Notes under the pieces: generated by a model
What the model saw: only the letters and a program-made list of their open reading frames with translations
What the model was told of the DNA's origin: nothing
The model's database searches: none
Position numbers and translations under genes: made by a program
Shown here: piece after piece, positions 10,416 to 22,039 of the stretch
Layout: each line of letters begins with the position of its first letter
Numbering within the stretch: position 1 is the first letter of the stretch
Assembly: GCF_032118995.1 (NCBI RefSeq)
Contig: NC_092651.1
Coordinates: forward strand, 26,458,349 to 26,522,348
Origin: Asterias amurensis
Taxonomy: Eukaryota > Echinodermata > Asteroidea > Forcipulatida > Asteriidae
Length of the DNA stretch: 64,000 nucleotides
Direction: 5' to 3'

Positions 10416-12317
10416 CGGTTGGTTAGAGGCCTACTTCTAATCTTCCTCTATGTTTTAACTTGCTGAGATGTAAATGAGCAAGTGACATGACATTCACTGA
10501 TGAAACTTTGAGATGATCGATGGAGCGTTTACATATAGGAAGATGGAGATCAAAATAGGCACACTCTCACCAAGTCCAATGAGCATTTAAGGATGTCTCA
10601 GCCATTTTACCCCATGCACTTCATCTATGTGGACCCCTTTAATACCAATGAGTATTTATGGAGCATGCTGTTCTACCTCATTTGAACCCCTTGAATCCCA
10701 GACAACTTGGATGCGAATAATTGGGTTTACAGTCCGGTTCGCTTATTTTGGGAATTTTCATCCATTCCCAAGCTGACATCATTTTTCTTTATAAAAAATA
10801 AAAAATAAAACAAAAAAATGGTTACCTGTCCCCGGTTCAGCTAAAAATCGGTTTCACTGACAACATTCAAGCGTTGGAACCAGGAAGTCTGAGTCCGAGA
10901 CCACAAAATATAGTGTCTCTACGGAGAGACCGATGCCATTAGGCCTACTCGAGACAGCACTGTAACATTCGCATTCAAGTTCATGCATGTTTTCATATGT
11001 CTTTTTAGCCTTGCCATTTTGTGCACCCATGATTTCATCGTCCTCATTATAAGGTTAGTTATAGTCATCCTATTTCAATTTAAGAAATTTAAGACTACAT
11101 TTCACCATTCTTCAGTTAATCTTGAAGTTTCTAATATTATAATCTAAACTGCACTATTAATGACATTGAATGGTTGACCAGGTTGCTGTTGGCCTTTTTC
11201 GAAAAATGATCTTTATACAGCCTAAATAATTTATAAGATCTTCTTTGACCAGGGCTGCTGAAACTAAGTTACTCCTTCTGCCTGTTGAAAACTGACAGAT
11301 CATTCAAAAGAAACTGAACAAAACAGTGCATTAAATTTGATGAGTTTTTGGTAAGCAAAGTCTCCTAATACATTTAAAGGTAGATCGCCAATCCGTCTTA
11401 ATGAAACTCATCTATATGCAAAGTGAAGTAATTAGTCAACCTAATCTTGCGAAAGTCGCTCAGGACGAGATTTGTATAGAATTGCTAATTTGCTGGACAC
11501 ACGAAAAACCAATTTTAAACGGCCTTACAACACAACTATGATTATCATAGCTCATGATTCGATTTCCAATGTGACATTGACTTGCTTATTGTGTGCAGAG
11601 CCCATTGGATGAGAAACAAGAGAATTTGACTGGACAATTTGTTTCCACTTTTTCAAAGATATTTACCTAATTTTCTAAATAGTTATTGGTATTAATATAC
11701 GGATACAATCGGTATTTCTCTTTCATGACCAGCGCTTGCCTGCCAGTAACGCCATGGAATGCACGGTAGTCAGCAACAAGATGATCTCTCCACGATAAAT
11801 AAAGCAATACATTCTTGTCACGTCTGGCGATACACAGGAGCCCAAGGCAAAACAGTGCATAAATTAACAGGCGGTAAAACCTTTTTGTTTATTTTGGCGG
11901 AAAGCTGGTAGTCTCCACTTCATAATAACCATCGACCTTCGTGTAATATTTATTCATCATGTAATAATTGAGCGTGTCAAACATTTGCTCACTTTCATTT
12001 TTGAGAGGGAAAAAAGGATGCAGCAATAACAGCACTTGGATTCGAAAGCAAGCCACTTAAGTTTCGAAAGCAAAAGTAGCGTGTGAGATTGACTTTTTGA
12101 AATATGCATTAGTCTGGCCCACATTGTGGCGACATGGCAATATACTTCATTTTGATGTTCGTGTTGAAGCATTGACAATTTCGATACATGTGACTGTAAA
12201 ACACTCTGCCTATTTGAATTTCACAAAACTGAAATCGATCACGAGTGTACGCAGTTTGTGTGTAGGAGGTTGGACAAAAATAAAGGAGCATAGTTGACGC
12301 AATGTAAAAACCTAATT
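10416..12317. other. Intergenic, no gene recognised
   Basis: Contains the second copy (10498-10590) of the 9958-10045 duplication and an AAAAATAAAA tract near 10795. Frames around 11957-12297 overlap on opposite strands and have no support. Confidence 0.45.
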
Positions 12318-12597
12318 GAACATTCAGCTCAATTGGACGTCGAAGTTGCGAGATAAAAATGGAAGAAAAAACACCATTGTCACACGAAGTTGTGTGCTTT
12401 CAGATGCTTGATTTCGGGTCCTCAAAATCTAATTCTCAGGTCTCGAAATCTCGTGGAAATTACTTCTCTCTCGAAAACTAAACGTTACTTCAGAGGGAGC
12501 CGTTTCTCACAATGTTTTAACAGCACTCTACATTACCAAGTAAGGTTTTATGCTAATAATTATTTTGAGTAATTACCAATAGTGTCCGCTGCCTTTC
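12318..12597 (+). mobile_element. Main MITE family, copy 9 (5' truncated)
   Basis: Starts inside the family at AGCTCAATTGG and runs to AGTGTCCGCTGCCTTT. The left terminal repeat is missing. Confidence 0.8.
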
Positions 12598-12665
12598 AGT
12601 TCAAGACAAATGACGGTATCCTTTGCACCACATTTTCTTTTCAGTCTCGTTTGCTCCACTCTGAC

Positions 12666-12696
12666 CATGGAGTAGAAATATTTATATACCTCCATG
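12666..12696. mobile_element. Miniature CATGGAGG hairpin, site 3
   Basis: Arms CATGGAG-TA and TACCTCCATG with a longer loop. The flanking heptamers CTCTGAC and TTCTGGC match at 5 of 7 positions. Confidence 0.5.
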
Positions 12697-12744
12697 TTCT
12701 GGCTAGCCATAGAATACACTTATTGGTGATCTAGGGAAGGCCTA

Positions 12745-13010
12745 CGATCGAGCCGGGACGTTACTCGTCTTTCCATTCCAAAGAGTAGCAGACGGATAGG
12801 CTATGGGTCGATCAGTGTTTTCAAGCCAACTCTCTGGAACACATTACCACATACCATAAGATCCTCTCCAACAGTTTTTGCTTTCAAACGCAACCTCAAA
12901 ACTTGTTCATTCTACTGATATTATATTTGCTATTGTTTGTGTGTGAAAAGCATTGATCATTTTGGGGGAATTGCGCTATAAAAGAGCTGGTTTTATTATT
13001 ATGTATTATC
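12745..13010 (+). mobile_element. LINE 3' end (CR1/L2-like reverse transcriptase C-terminus)
   Basis: One frame reads VFKPTLWNTLPHTIRSSPTV followed by FAFKRNLKTCSFY and a stop. This is the C-terminal signature of many CR1/L2-type non-LTR reverse transcriptases (LWNxLPxxIR...FKxxLKT). A stop and frame change lie just upstream, so it is a dead 5'-truncated copy. It ends with TTGCGCTATAAAAGAGC and an ATTATT-rich tail, like the tails of SINEs elsewhere in the window. Confidence 0.7.
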
Positions 13011-13555
13011 ATCTCGTATAGCATTAGTTCCACCATATTGCCGCAGGCAAAATGAGGTATCAATAGTGTAGTCGAGCTCCCGACTCGCCATGAGGAGTAA
13101 CTATTTCGAAGTTATCATCTATCGGTATTTAGGAGATATCTAATCACAATAAACAGTACACCAGACATCAGACTAAAGAGTCACTAACAAATTACGTATG
13201 TGCCCCCCCCCCCACGTCCTTGTCATCTTGGTCATTGCATTTCGTCTTCTTATGATACTCTCTTAATGTAAAAGAGTGACCCTTTCACTCTCTTGTCCGA
13301 GTGGTGTCAGTTTCGCTCTTCTGAGAGTGCAAGCTCTAAAAAGAGTTTTCCGCCATTTGGCTCTTTGCAAGAGTGGTATGGCGGACCAAACGATGGTTTT
13401 ACACTCTTTTTACATCAACAGAGTACATATATATATCTAGAGATACAAAGAGAAAGTTTCAGCCGAATACAGTGACAATACTTGTTGAGACAGCAACAAT
13501 TGTTTAGTATAGTTTCAAACGAAGGTCGAAGGTCGAATTTTCACATTTCGTTTCG
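13011..13555. other. Intergenic with an AAAGAGTG-type inverted repeat
   Basis: A C-run lies at about 13203-13213. At about 13268-13407 GTAAAAGAGTG and CACTCTTTTTAC bracket a segment with several inverted GAGAGTG / CACTCT blocks, possibly a small MITE. No gene. Confidence 0.4.
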
Positions 13556-13840
13556 TGTCATTTCATTTCATTTCATTTATTCTCAATGGAAGCCAAGGAC
13601 TCTCCGAAGAGCGAACTTATTCACTGTACTAGCCAAGAACCCAATGGAGAGAAGACAAGGAAATAACAAGTTTCAGTTTTAGATATGGGAGGCAACAACT
13701 AGTAAATTATTCACAGGTAAGGCCTGAACACCCAAATGCACGCATGGCCACATGCGTGATTCGAACCGGGTTCCTAGAGGTGGAAGGCCACGCTAGGAAA
13801 GATACGCAACCGAACCACTCCGATTAGTGAGGTGATAGCG
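13556..13840 (-). mobile_element. tRNA-derived SINE with (TGAAA)n tail
   Basis: Read on the minus strand, a tRNA-like head lies at about 13830-13740 with an A-box-like GTGGTTCGGTTGCG and a B box GGTTCGAATCA. It is followed by a body and a pentameric tail, seen on the + strand as TTTCATTTCATTTCATTT at 13560-13578. The tail and 3' body recur at about 50590-50700 in the opposite orientation. Not a functional tRNA: the anticodon arm does not pair. Confidence 0.65.
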
Positions 13841-14856
13841 GGTACCAACCGCATATCTGGCCGTCATTCACAAACGGACACCACGGCAATTGGAACCGCC
13901 AAATGATGAAGACAATCTTTAGATTCAAAACTGTGAACATATACCCTTTTTGAATTCTGATAGATGGGTGCACTTCGGTTGAAATTCACACACGACTCAC
14001 GACGATCATACACAGCAAAGACAAAGTTGTTAAAATTTACACCGTGCATGTTCCGATACCCAAATCAAAATGCACATCATAAGGTGTTAAAATAACACAA
14101 ATGTAATTGCGTTGGCATAAATAAGTGTCAAGCCAATTGAATTTTGATCTCGGGGTATCATGTGACAACACCCATGTGTCAATTTAAACGCGAAGTTTTT
14201 GCAATGTAATCCAGTAGTTTTCGGATATTACACAATGTTTTCGGCGGCATTACCAATTGGTGCATGCCTGGTGTAAGTTTCACAGTGACGGTTTATTCTG
14301 CTTTTAAACCACAGCCTCACTTTAATATTTTAATATCAGACATGAAGTTGTCAAGTTTAGATTGGAATTGATATTTATTGACATATAGCGAACAGAAAAA
14401 CACTTCCAATTAAACTACACGTGGGACCGGAGTAGACTTTCTAATCAACGAGGCACGAGTGTGTCCCGCTTTCGAGACTAGATAGACGGCAATTTTTTTT
14501 TGTATATTCATCATAATTGCCATTGTCATAGTGTCTTTCAATGGGGAAATGTTTTTCTAAATCTATTCAGAAAGGGAATCCTTGCAAAAGCATCAGGAAC
14601 GTTTATGAGTAGAGCAGTTTTGGTGTACGAACAAAAAAAATCCACTGTTGTGGTGTTCTTCATTGGGGAAATTTTGCTCTTCTAAACCGGTTTTAAAAAG
14701 GGAGTACTTAAAAAAAGAACATTTTTGAGTATAGCAATTTTGATTGAGAAATTGCCGTCGGGCTCTACGACCACCGTGGCTCAGACCAATATTTTCATTC
14801 TCGCGAGATCTGTGTATTTTCACAGTAGAGTCAATTATTGATTCACGGCCTAGTTA
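13841..14856. other. Intergenic, no gene recognised
   Basis: Short frames on both strands, none with a recognisable domain. No repeat boundaries identified. Confidence 0.4.
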
Positions 14857-15410
14857 TTAAAGACACTGGACACTATTGGTAATTGTCAAAGACCAGTCTT
14901 CTCACTTGGTGTATCTCAACATATATGTATAAAATAACAAACCTGTGAAAATTTAAGCTCAATTGGTCGTCGAAGTTCTTAGAAAATAATGACAGAAAAA
15001 AAAACCTCGTCACAAGAAGTTGTGTGCTTTCAGATGGTTGATTTCGAGACCTCAAATTCTAAATATGATCATTCGTGGACAACTATGTCACTTCAGAGGC
15101 AGCCGTTTCTCACAATGTGTTATACTATCAACCTTTCCCCATTAAGCCCGGTTCATACTTCATGCGAATGCGAATGCGAAGCGAATTTGACTTGAATTTG
15201 ACGTCACAACTATCCTTTCGCAGCGATATTCGCAAGTGAGTTGCCCGGAGGGCAACTGCTGCGAATATTCGTTGCGATTTTTGTGACGTCAACATTCGCT
15301 TCGCATTCGCATTCGCAGGAAGTATGAACCGGGCTTTACTCGTCACCAAGTATAAGGTTTTATGCTAATACTGATTTTGAGTAATTACCAATAGTGTCCA
15401 CTGCCTTTAA
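14857..15410 (+). mobile_element. Main MITE family, copy 10, with nested MITE
   Basis: Begins TTAAAGACACTGGACACTA and ends AGTGTCCACTGCCTTTAA. It is interrupted at the family block CCCCATTACTCGTCACC by a 192-bp second element (15145-15336). Confidence 0.85.
15145..15336. mobile_element. Nested 192-bp foldback MITE with TA target duplication
   Basis: Inverted termini AGCCCGGTTCATACTTC and GAAGTATGAACCGGGCT. The inner arms repeat GCGAATGCGAATGCGAAGCG / CGCTTCGCATTCGCATTCGC. The host copy reads CCCCATTACTCG in sister elements and here reads CCCCATTA[element]TACTCG, so a TA dinucleotide was duplicated. That fits Tc1/mariner-type integration. No coding sequence. Confidence 0.85.
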
Positions 15411-15578
15411 GCATCAGTTTACAACCAGGGCTAAATCATAGAGCAAGGACTCCTAAATCAAAGATTGAGTATTGGACTCATCAGCCAAAGCGACACATGC
15501 TCGTATGAAATTGCAATCCTCTCATCAAGAGTGAAATTGATATTTGTCAACGGGTATCGTCACAATCGCGCTAACCCG

Positions 15579-15877
15579 TTAAAGGCACTGGACACATTTG
15601 GTTATTGTCAAATAAGACCAGTATTCTCACTTTGTGTATCCCAACATATGTATAAAATAACAAATCTGAGAAAATTTGAGAATAATGAACAAAAAACACC
15701 CCTGATGCACAAATTTGAGTGAGAAATTGTCTCTTTCTCAAACACTACGTTTACTTCAGATGGAGCCATTTCTCATAATGTTTTATACTATCAACAGCTC
15801 TTCATTGCTCATTCCAAGTAAGTTTCTGTCCTAACAATTATTTTGAGTAATTACCAAACGAGTCCAGTGCATTCAAC
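15579..15877 (+). mobile_element. Main MITE family, copy 11 (internally deleted)
   Basis: Left CGTTAAAGGCACTGGACAC, right GAGTCCAGTGCATTCAACG. The interior is shortened between ACACCCCTGATGCAC and the AGTGAGAAATTG block. Confidence 0.8.
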
Positions 15878-16145
15878 GGTTGCACCAAATTTACAGCAAC
15901 AACCAATATCCTCCACGTTTTCTACAGCACTCCCCCAAATTGCGCGTCCCAAAATTGGAACGACGCCATATTTTGAGTTGTCTTAATTCGGTAACACGTT
16001 GGTAGACAACGTGTGAGTCGCGCCTTTTTCGGGTAATTTTCACGTCTGCAACGTCACATGTCAATTGCACGCACGATTGTGCGGCACCTAAATGTCGCCC
16101 GGACCTAAATGTAGCCCAAACATGTACCTAAATGTAGCCCGGACT

Positions 16146-16531
16146 ATAAAGGCTGTGGACACTATTGGTAATTGTCAAAGACTAGCCTTCACAGTTGGTG
16201 TTTCTCAACATATGCATAAAATAACAAACCTGTGAAAATTTGAGCTCAATCGGTCATCAAAGTTGCGAGATAATAATGAAAAAGAAAACACCCTTGTCAC
16301 ACGAAGTTGTGTGCGTTTAGATGGTTGATTTCGAGACCTCAAGTTCTAAACTTGAGGTCTCGAAATCAATTTCGTGGAAAATTACTTCTTTCTCCAAAAC
16401 TATGGCACTCCAGAGGGAGCTGTTTCTCACAATGTTTTATACCACCAATCTCTCCCCATTACTTGTCACCAAGAAAGGTTTTATGCTAATAATTAATTTG
16501 AGTAATTACCAATAGTGTCCACTGTCTTTAA
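16146..16531 (+). mobile_element. Main MITE family, copy 12
   Basis: Full length, from TAAAGGCTGTGGACACTA to AGTGTCCACTGTCTTTAA. It sits within a short CTAAATGTAGCCC tandem array (16085-16145) that resumes on its right (TTTAATGTAGCCCC), so it inserted into that array. Confidence 0.85.
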
Positions 16532-19018
16532 TGTAGCCCCAAACATACGGTACTCGTGCCACAACTTTACATCCTATACAAAACCTCCGCTGCTCTGTTG
16601 TTTTATACCCCAGTAAGCCGTGTCAGGATGCATTGATGCAAGTAAAACACGTTGCACTTCGAAGAATTACTTTCTAATTAATTAAAGCATTAGGTTGATT
16701 GACAGTGAACGGCACTGGGCCATATTAAATTCTCATCTCGTTGTAGGCTGCTCAGCACGCATTCGCTCTACTTCAAAACAATCAAACATTGCTTCATTTC
16801 AGTTTAAAACGAACAGAGAAGTTGCGTAGGCGGAACGTATCTTCTTGGTAGGAATTTGGGCTTTGCATGATGGAATGGGATACGTCTCTTGAGTAGAGGT
16901 GTTGAAAGGAGACAGTTATTACTCAACGTTTTTTTACGCTGTAGTCGTGGTCAGGAGGACTTGAACGTGTTTTTTTCTACTGGCCTTTACCGTGATACGG
17001 TCACCATGTTTTGTGAACACAAAGTGTCCTCACAATAGTATATTCTTAAAACAATAGGTTAACTATTAAGTAAGGTCTCGCCCCCACATTGTTTTTCTTT
17101 TATAAAGTACTGAAGAGTATGCTTATTTCTTAAGTGTACAGAACAAAAGAATGTTCACAGAGTGCATGCAACAACAATGAAGCCAAACTGAGTCTGGGCC
17201 CATTTTAACGCAGGTTGTTATCTGCCCCCCAAACAGCAAACAAACAACAACTACAACAGCAACAACAAGATCAACAAGAAGTACCTATTAACCAAAAAAA
17301 AAAAAAACAGGGACAATTTTGCAATCAATGGATGTATAAACGCGGTGTTCTGCTGAAAGCTGACTGCCACAAACAATATCAATAACAAGAAGCACATATT
17401 CACCAAGAAGCAACCCAAACAACAACAAAACAAACCACCGAATGATCGTGACCTTGCAATCAAGGCTAGAAGATCAATGGATGGATATACTGACACAAAC
17501 GATAACAACAACAACATCATCGAGCACCTAACACCCAAACAACAATAACAACAAAAGGCCACTGAAATACATCCGTTCGTTCAAGGCAAGTTGAAACTGA
17601 CTTTGCATGCTACTCCACCACTGCACTCACACGCATGAAAAACAGTTACACGAGGGTGACAAAGGAAAGGAAACACAAACGACTGAAAAGTCGTTTCAAG
17701 GATTTTATTTTTTAGACAGTATGGGCATTGTGGGATAGGGTTTTGCTTATTGGTAATCTCTGTACCAACTATTAAAACTAATACTCATCATCCCCTGCGA
17801 AAAAGAATAGGGGAATAATAACATTAACAAGTTTAAGCCAAAGGGTTTAAAATTGTTTACATCCGTGTGACATCAATATAAACAAAGTTTGATTTTGCAA
17901 TCAGCACAAAATCCATTAGCTCATGGGTTTCTAAGAAAACTTTCATTGAATAATTAGAACCAATCTGCCACTGAATTCACGCGTGTATTGACTATCTCAA
18001 TACCCTATCAAGCCTATACCACGTGTTTATTGCTGACCGCACTCAAGCAGTGACTCACGCAGCTTTGTGTACAAGTTCGCACTCAACCGCAAGGGGCAGC
18101 CCTTACGCAGATGCAGTGAGTGGCACTTGCCCTTTGTGTATAGGCCCACTGCAATATGCACTAGAGGGGTAAACATTATTTGTCCATAAGCTGATGGCCC
18201 ATAGACCGTAAAACGTCGATAATCATCGCAAAAGAATTATTGTATGTAGTGCATAGCCAGTCAGCACACACTGTTCATAACCCACTTTATGGTTCCATCG
18301 AGCTCAGAGTTATTAAATCCTAAACCAACCGGCTGTTTCCTGGGAACGCAATGTTATCATGAGTACGAGTGGCTGATAAACACATGTACGTCAGACGAGC
18401 AGAGAACAATCGAAGCATGTGTGGAGCGTATAAAGCGTAAAGTTCGCCGATGGATAAGCCAGTCAGCAGCGCACACTGCCAGAGAGTGCTTGGAGGTGGC
18501 GAGTGGGCATCGCAGGCAGAAGCTCTCTTGCATTGTGTTACTCATCAGAAAGTGATTTCATTGCTGCGATAATTAGCTTGTTTGGAATGAATATGAAGAA
18601 CTCTTGACAGTATTTCCTTGTCCACTGTGTGAAGTGATATTATTATCAGTATATCACCGAAGTATACTTTGGAAACTGACACTGATCACGGAACAAGGAC
18701 AATGCTCTGATTTATTGTTTTTTTTTAATAACACGGAGCATCTAACTGGTTTTAACGAAAGTGTTTGTGACGGTGCAGTAATCTTTGGATATAATTCGGT
18801 TAACCTTGGCATCGGCAGGTCTGTGTAAACCCGGGAACATAAAACGCAAAAGAGAAATGACGAATTGTCCTATAGGAATAATGATCCAGCTACAATCATA
18901 GAGTAAGGACAGCTATGCTATTACTATAATGGGTGTCGTATCCGCGAGCCTTTATATCAATTAATTTCCACTGACATTCTTCAATAGACCGTAAACAAAA
19001 GGCGAGAAATCATCCATA
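16532..19018. other. Receptor upstream region with CAA-rich low complexity
   Basis: About 17225-17570 is rich in CAA/AACAAC units. The 103-codon minus-strand frame there is a Leu/Cys/Phe-rich shadow of that low complexity. Frames at 18289-18555 and 18604-18828 lie upstream of the receptor; they show no domain and may fall in its 5' untranslated region. No TATA box or other promoter element could be assigned with confidence. Confidence 0.45.
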
Positions 19019-20353
19019 ATGACGCCGGATAGTGTTCATTCGGTATTTAGCGCCGTGACTGCACGGGCGGCCTCGTCGTCGGTGCAGTTGTTGAACGAAA
19101 CACCGGGCGTGGTGGACGGGAGCATCGGGGAGGATGCCACTGACATGATGTGCTACAATATCTACCAGAACCATACCTGTTCGCCAGACCGTGCTGCGAG
19201 GTACGGGCAGGCGGTTCTCGGTATAATCAGCTTTGTCTTTATCTTCATTGGCAACGGGCTCACCATCCTGGTCATTTTGACGGACAAACAGCTCCACAAA
19301 ATGTCTTTTTTGGTGATTCTGAACCTCGCCGTGGGAGATTTTCTTCTCGGGATCATCAGCCAACCACCATCTATATACTACTCCTTCACCTGCATCTGGC
19401 CAAGCGGCAGTGAGGGATTTCTCTGTCAGTTGGTCGGCTTCTCGACTTGTCTGTTATGCTCCGTCTCCATTCTATCGCTGGGATTTGTAAGTTATGAACG
19501 CTATCTGTACGTTGTGTGCCCATTTGAGTACAAGTTTAAGATGACATACGGAAGGGGGATATTTACGTGTGCCGTGTTGTGGATTTATTCGACCATAGCT
19601 GCTGTGTTTCCAGTGTCTGGTTTGTGGGAAGGCGTTGGGCTTGTCCCAGACACTGCTCTCTGCAACGTTCAATTTCACACCAGTTCCGTATACATGTGGG
19701 CTATGATTGCTTTATTTCTGGTGCCGTCCGGAGCAGTTACGGTGTACTCTTATTATAAAATTTTGCGAATGGCTCGCTCATTTGGACGGGTGGAGGCAAA
19801 CTACCGCCGGGCGGTCGAGCTCAACCCGGTGGCCAGCACGGCTCTGAACAACGGCAACTCCTGTTCGGACGGAACCAACACCCCTGACAGCCAGTCTGTT
19901 GACGGCGCTCCCACTACCGCACCAACTACCCCCGTTAGCGTACGGAAGATGAGCATTGGGAATGCAAGGAAAGTGGCCAAGATCTTCGTCATTGAGCGAA
20001 AGTCTACCATAACTGTAACTGTCCTGATCGGAACATTCTTTGTGTGCTGGACACCGTATGTCATCATCAACGTCATAAGAGCCTCGAGCTGCCAGCCTAG
20101 TACATTCTGGGAGACGGCCATCTCCCAGTGGTTATGCATCTTTAACAGTGGTTGTAACCCCATCGTGTATGGTCTCACAAACAAGCCGTTTAGGGACGCT
20201 GTTAGGAGGTTTCTTCGCCGGTTTGGATTATGCAAAAGGACTTCAAAGATGCTCAGGACGGTTGTACACGACAGAGAATCGTCAGCGAACATACCGTTAA
20301 GGAAAGTGACTGATAAAAGACTAGATTGCCTGAGAGGGCCAAATCACATATGA
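19019..20353 (+). CDS. Class A (rhodopsin-family) G-protein-coupled receptor, orphan
   Basis: An intronless 444-residue seven-helix receptor for the plasma membrane. The start is supported by an in-frame TAA at 18992-18994 and an A at -3. The extracellular N-terminus has candidate N-glycosylation sites (NET at 26, NHT at 51). Approximate helices: TM1 64-87 (GNG, N79), TM2 95-120 (NLAVGD, D107), TM3 134-165 (C136; ERY at 160-162 in place of DRY), TM4 181-203 (W188), TM5 223-248 (P236), TM6 328-353 (CWTP 343-346), TM7 363-386 (NPIVY 380-384). Helix 8 and a possible palmitoylated C405 follow. C136 and C215 are the expected disulphide. The third cytoplasmic loop (about 252-325) is long and rich in Ser, Thr, Asn and Pro. 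There is no Schiff-base lysine in TM7, so it is not an opsin. An amine, melatonin-like or peptide ligand cannot be decided from sequence alone. The family is sure; the ligand is unknown. Confidence 0.95.
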   Translation: MTPDSVHSVFSAVTARAASSSVQLLNETPGVVDGSIGEDATDMMCYNIYQNHTCSPDRAARYGQAVLGIISFVFIFIGNGLTILVILTDKQLHKMSFLVILNLAVGDFLLGIISQPPSIYYSFTCIWPSGSEGFLCQLVGFSTCLLCSVSILSLGFVSYERYLYVVCPFEYKFKMTYGRGIFTCAVLWIYSTIAAVFPVSGLWEGVGLVPDTALCNVQFHTSSVYMWAMIALFLVPSGAVTVYSYYKILRMARSFGRVEANYRRAVELNPVASTALNNGNSCSDGTNTPDSQSVDGAPTTAPTTPVSVRKMSIGNARKVAKIFVIERKSTITVTVLIGTFFVCWTPYVIINVIRASSCQPSTFWETAISQWLCIFNSGCNPIVYGLTNKPFRDAVRRFLRRFGLCKRTSKMLRTVVHDRESSANIPLRKVTDKRLDCLRGPNHI

Positions 20354-22039
20354 TGCAAGAGAAACCATCATGGTTCAATAATATGTTTTTTAATTTACAC
20401 CTTACGAAGAAAATTTGCCTATTATTTTATTCCAGTTTTGCCGTCCGAAATAGTCCCAACCCGTCATCGACGGTCTAGGTTCTTGATTCATGCCTAAGCA
20501 CGATGCAGAACCGGGCGAGGGTGATCCCAGGCTAGGTAGGAACCCTCTGCTCTCAGTGACCCCCTTTTAAATTTATCTGTTTCCATCTCTATAATCTTTA
20601 CAAAGTGCGTTCGCGGGTAGTTCATTATGTCCTTATCTCGCCACATAACATCACATTACAGAGCTCATTTGGTAATATCTAGTTCAAAGTTGAGGATCAT
20701 TGTCCATTATATAATACACTCACGCATACAATACATACATAAATTGTCATTCATTTTGATTGGCAGTTCCTGGTTACAAATACAATTTTTTATGTCGTGC
20801 AATATTTGCTACGTAGTGATACCACGCTCCAGTAAAAATGTATTCCTATCGTGGAGGGCTTGCTTTTTACGACCTAAAATGGAGGCAATGATTGTGAGTT
20901 GTTTGATGCCGCATATTTTGTTTGCACTGGAAAGCAATCTCTTGCTTTTAGTTATTGGTTCTAGTCTGCCCTCCATTTGATATCAGTTGGTAAATATATC
21001 ACAGTAGGCCATATTGTATAATGATTTGGAGTTGAACAAACCATGGAGGTCCATGAACAAACACAAATTGATTTAGCGGGATTTGAACCAACGACCAATA
21101 GTCAGTGTCCAATGTGGTTTATAACTTGATATTGTATAAGGAACTAATTGTTAATTCTGAGGTTGTTGGTTCGATTCCCACTCTAGTCAATTCTTTTTAC
21201 AACCCCAAAACTCGGAAACTAACTGTGATACATGATGGTTCTAGAGTTCCAAACAATACGATACTGATATCCAACGAACAACACAAATATAGCAAACAAG
21301 AACCTGCCTGTTCAAACTCACCCTCAGGTGATCCCACGATCAAAGAAAATTGCGTGCATTTTGCAGGTTTTTATGGGATTTTTGTGTTACTACATGTATG
21401 AGGTGCTTATTTCGAAATTAAAATTTGCTAGAAGTGTTTAGGGAAAAACGTCCCTTTATATTGTATTATGGCTCTTTCTTGACACACTTCCTCAAAGTTG
21501 TCAAGATATGCAGAGATGCGTATGTACAGGAAATAAAGGATGATATACCTTAACCACTCAACAGATTGATGACATTAACAACATATTTGAGCGCTGGAGA
21601 GCTATTTACAATATGAATTGTTGGAAACGACAGTGTTTTAATAATTTCAGTAACACATTTTTGGGGAAAACTAATGTATTTGTCCATGTTTATAACCACA
21701 TTATTTTGAAGTGAAATTATTCTCAAAATGCTTTAATCGAAAGCTGTTGTACTTCTAACCAAGTATTATAAGTTTTTTATTGTCACTAGTTTGAAGATTG
21801 CTTACCAAGATACCGTGGAAATGTAAACAATGACTTTCTAGGAACACGGATATGTATCATTCTCGTTATGGTTTCCACACTTTCACTGATGGATCTGTTA
21901 ATGACGTCAAGATCATAATTACGCATTGTTTGAATTTGTTTTGTTTTAGGTCATGTAATACGAAACAATATAGGCAACCTCCTGAAGCCAATACCCGCAC
22001 ATTTTTCTCGTTCACATAAAAGGAATATTGTACAACATG
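20354..22039. other. Receptor 3' flank and intergenic DNA
   Basis: No canonical AATAAA follows closely after the stop codon. The 98- and 117-codon frames at 20627-20980 and 21105-21401 show no domain. The only structured element is the 14-bp hairpin at 21042. Confidence 0.45.
21042..21055. mobile_element. Miniature CATGGAGG hairpin, site 4, with perfect 7-bp direct repeats
   Basis: A shortened family member: CATGGA, GG, TCCATG. It is flanked immediately on both sides by AACAAAC (21035-21041 and 21056-21062), a perfect 7-of-7 direct repeat as expected of a target-site duplication. Confidence 0.6.

Noticed and set aside
17251..17562. 103-residue Leu/Cys/Phe-rich minus-strand frame that looks like a membrane protein
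   Set aside because: It is the complement of a CAA/AACAAC low-complexity tract. Its hydrophobicity is a by-product of TTG/TTGTTG codons.
18289..18555. 88-residue frame upstream of the receptor
   Set aside because: No recognisable domain and opposed by an overlapping antisense frame. It could be part of a 5' untranslated region, but nothing shows translation.
19801..20292. 163-residue minus-strand frame opposite the receptor
   Set aside because: It lies wholly antisense to the receptor C-terminal half and has no domain. It is a shadow of the coding strand's GC-rich third positions.
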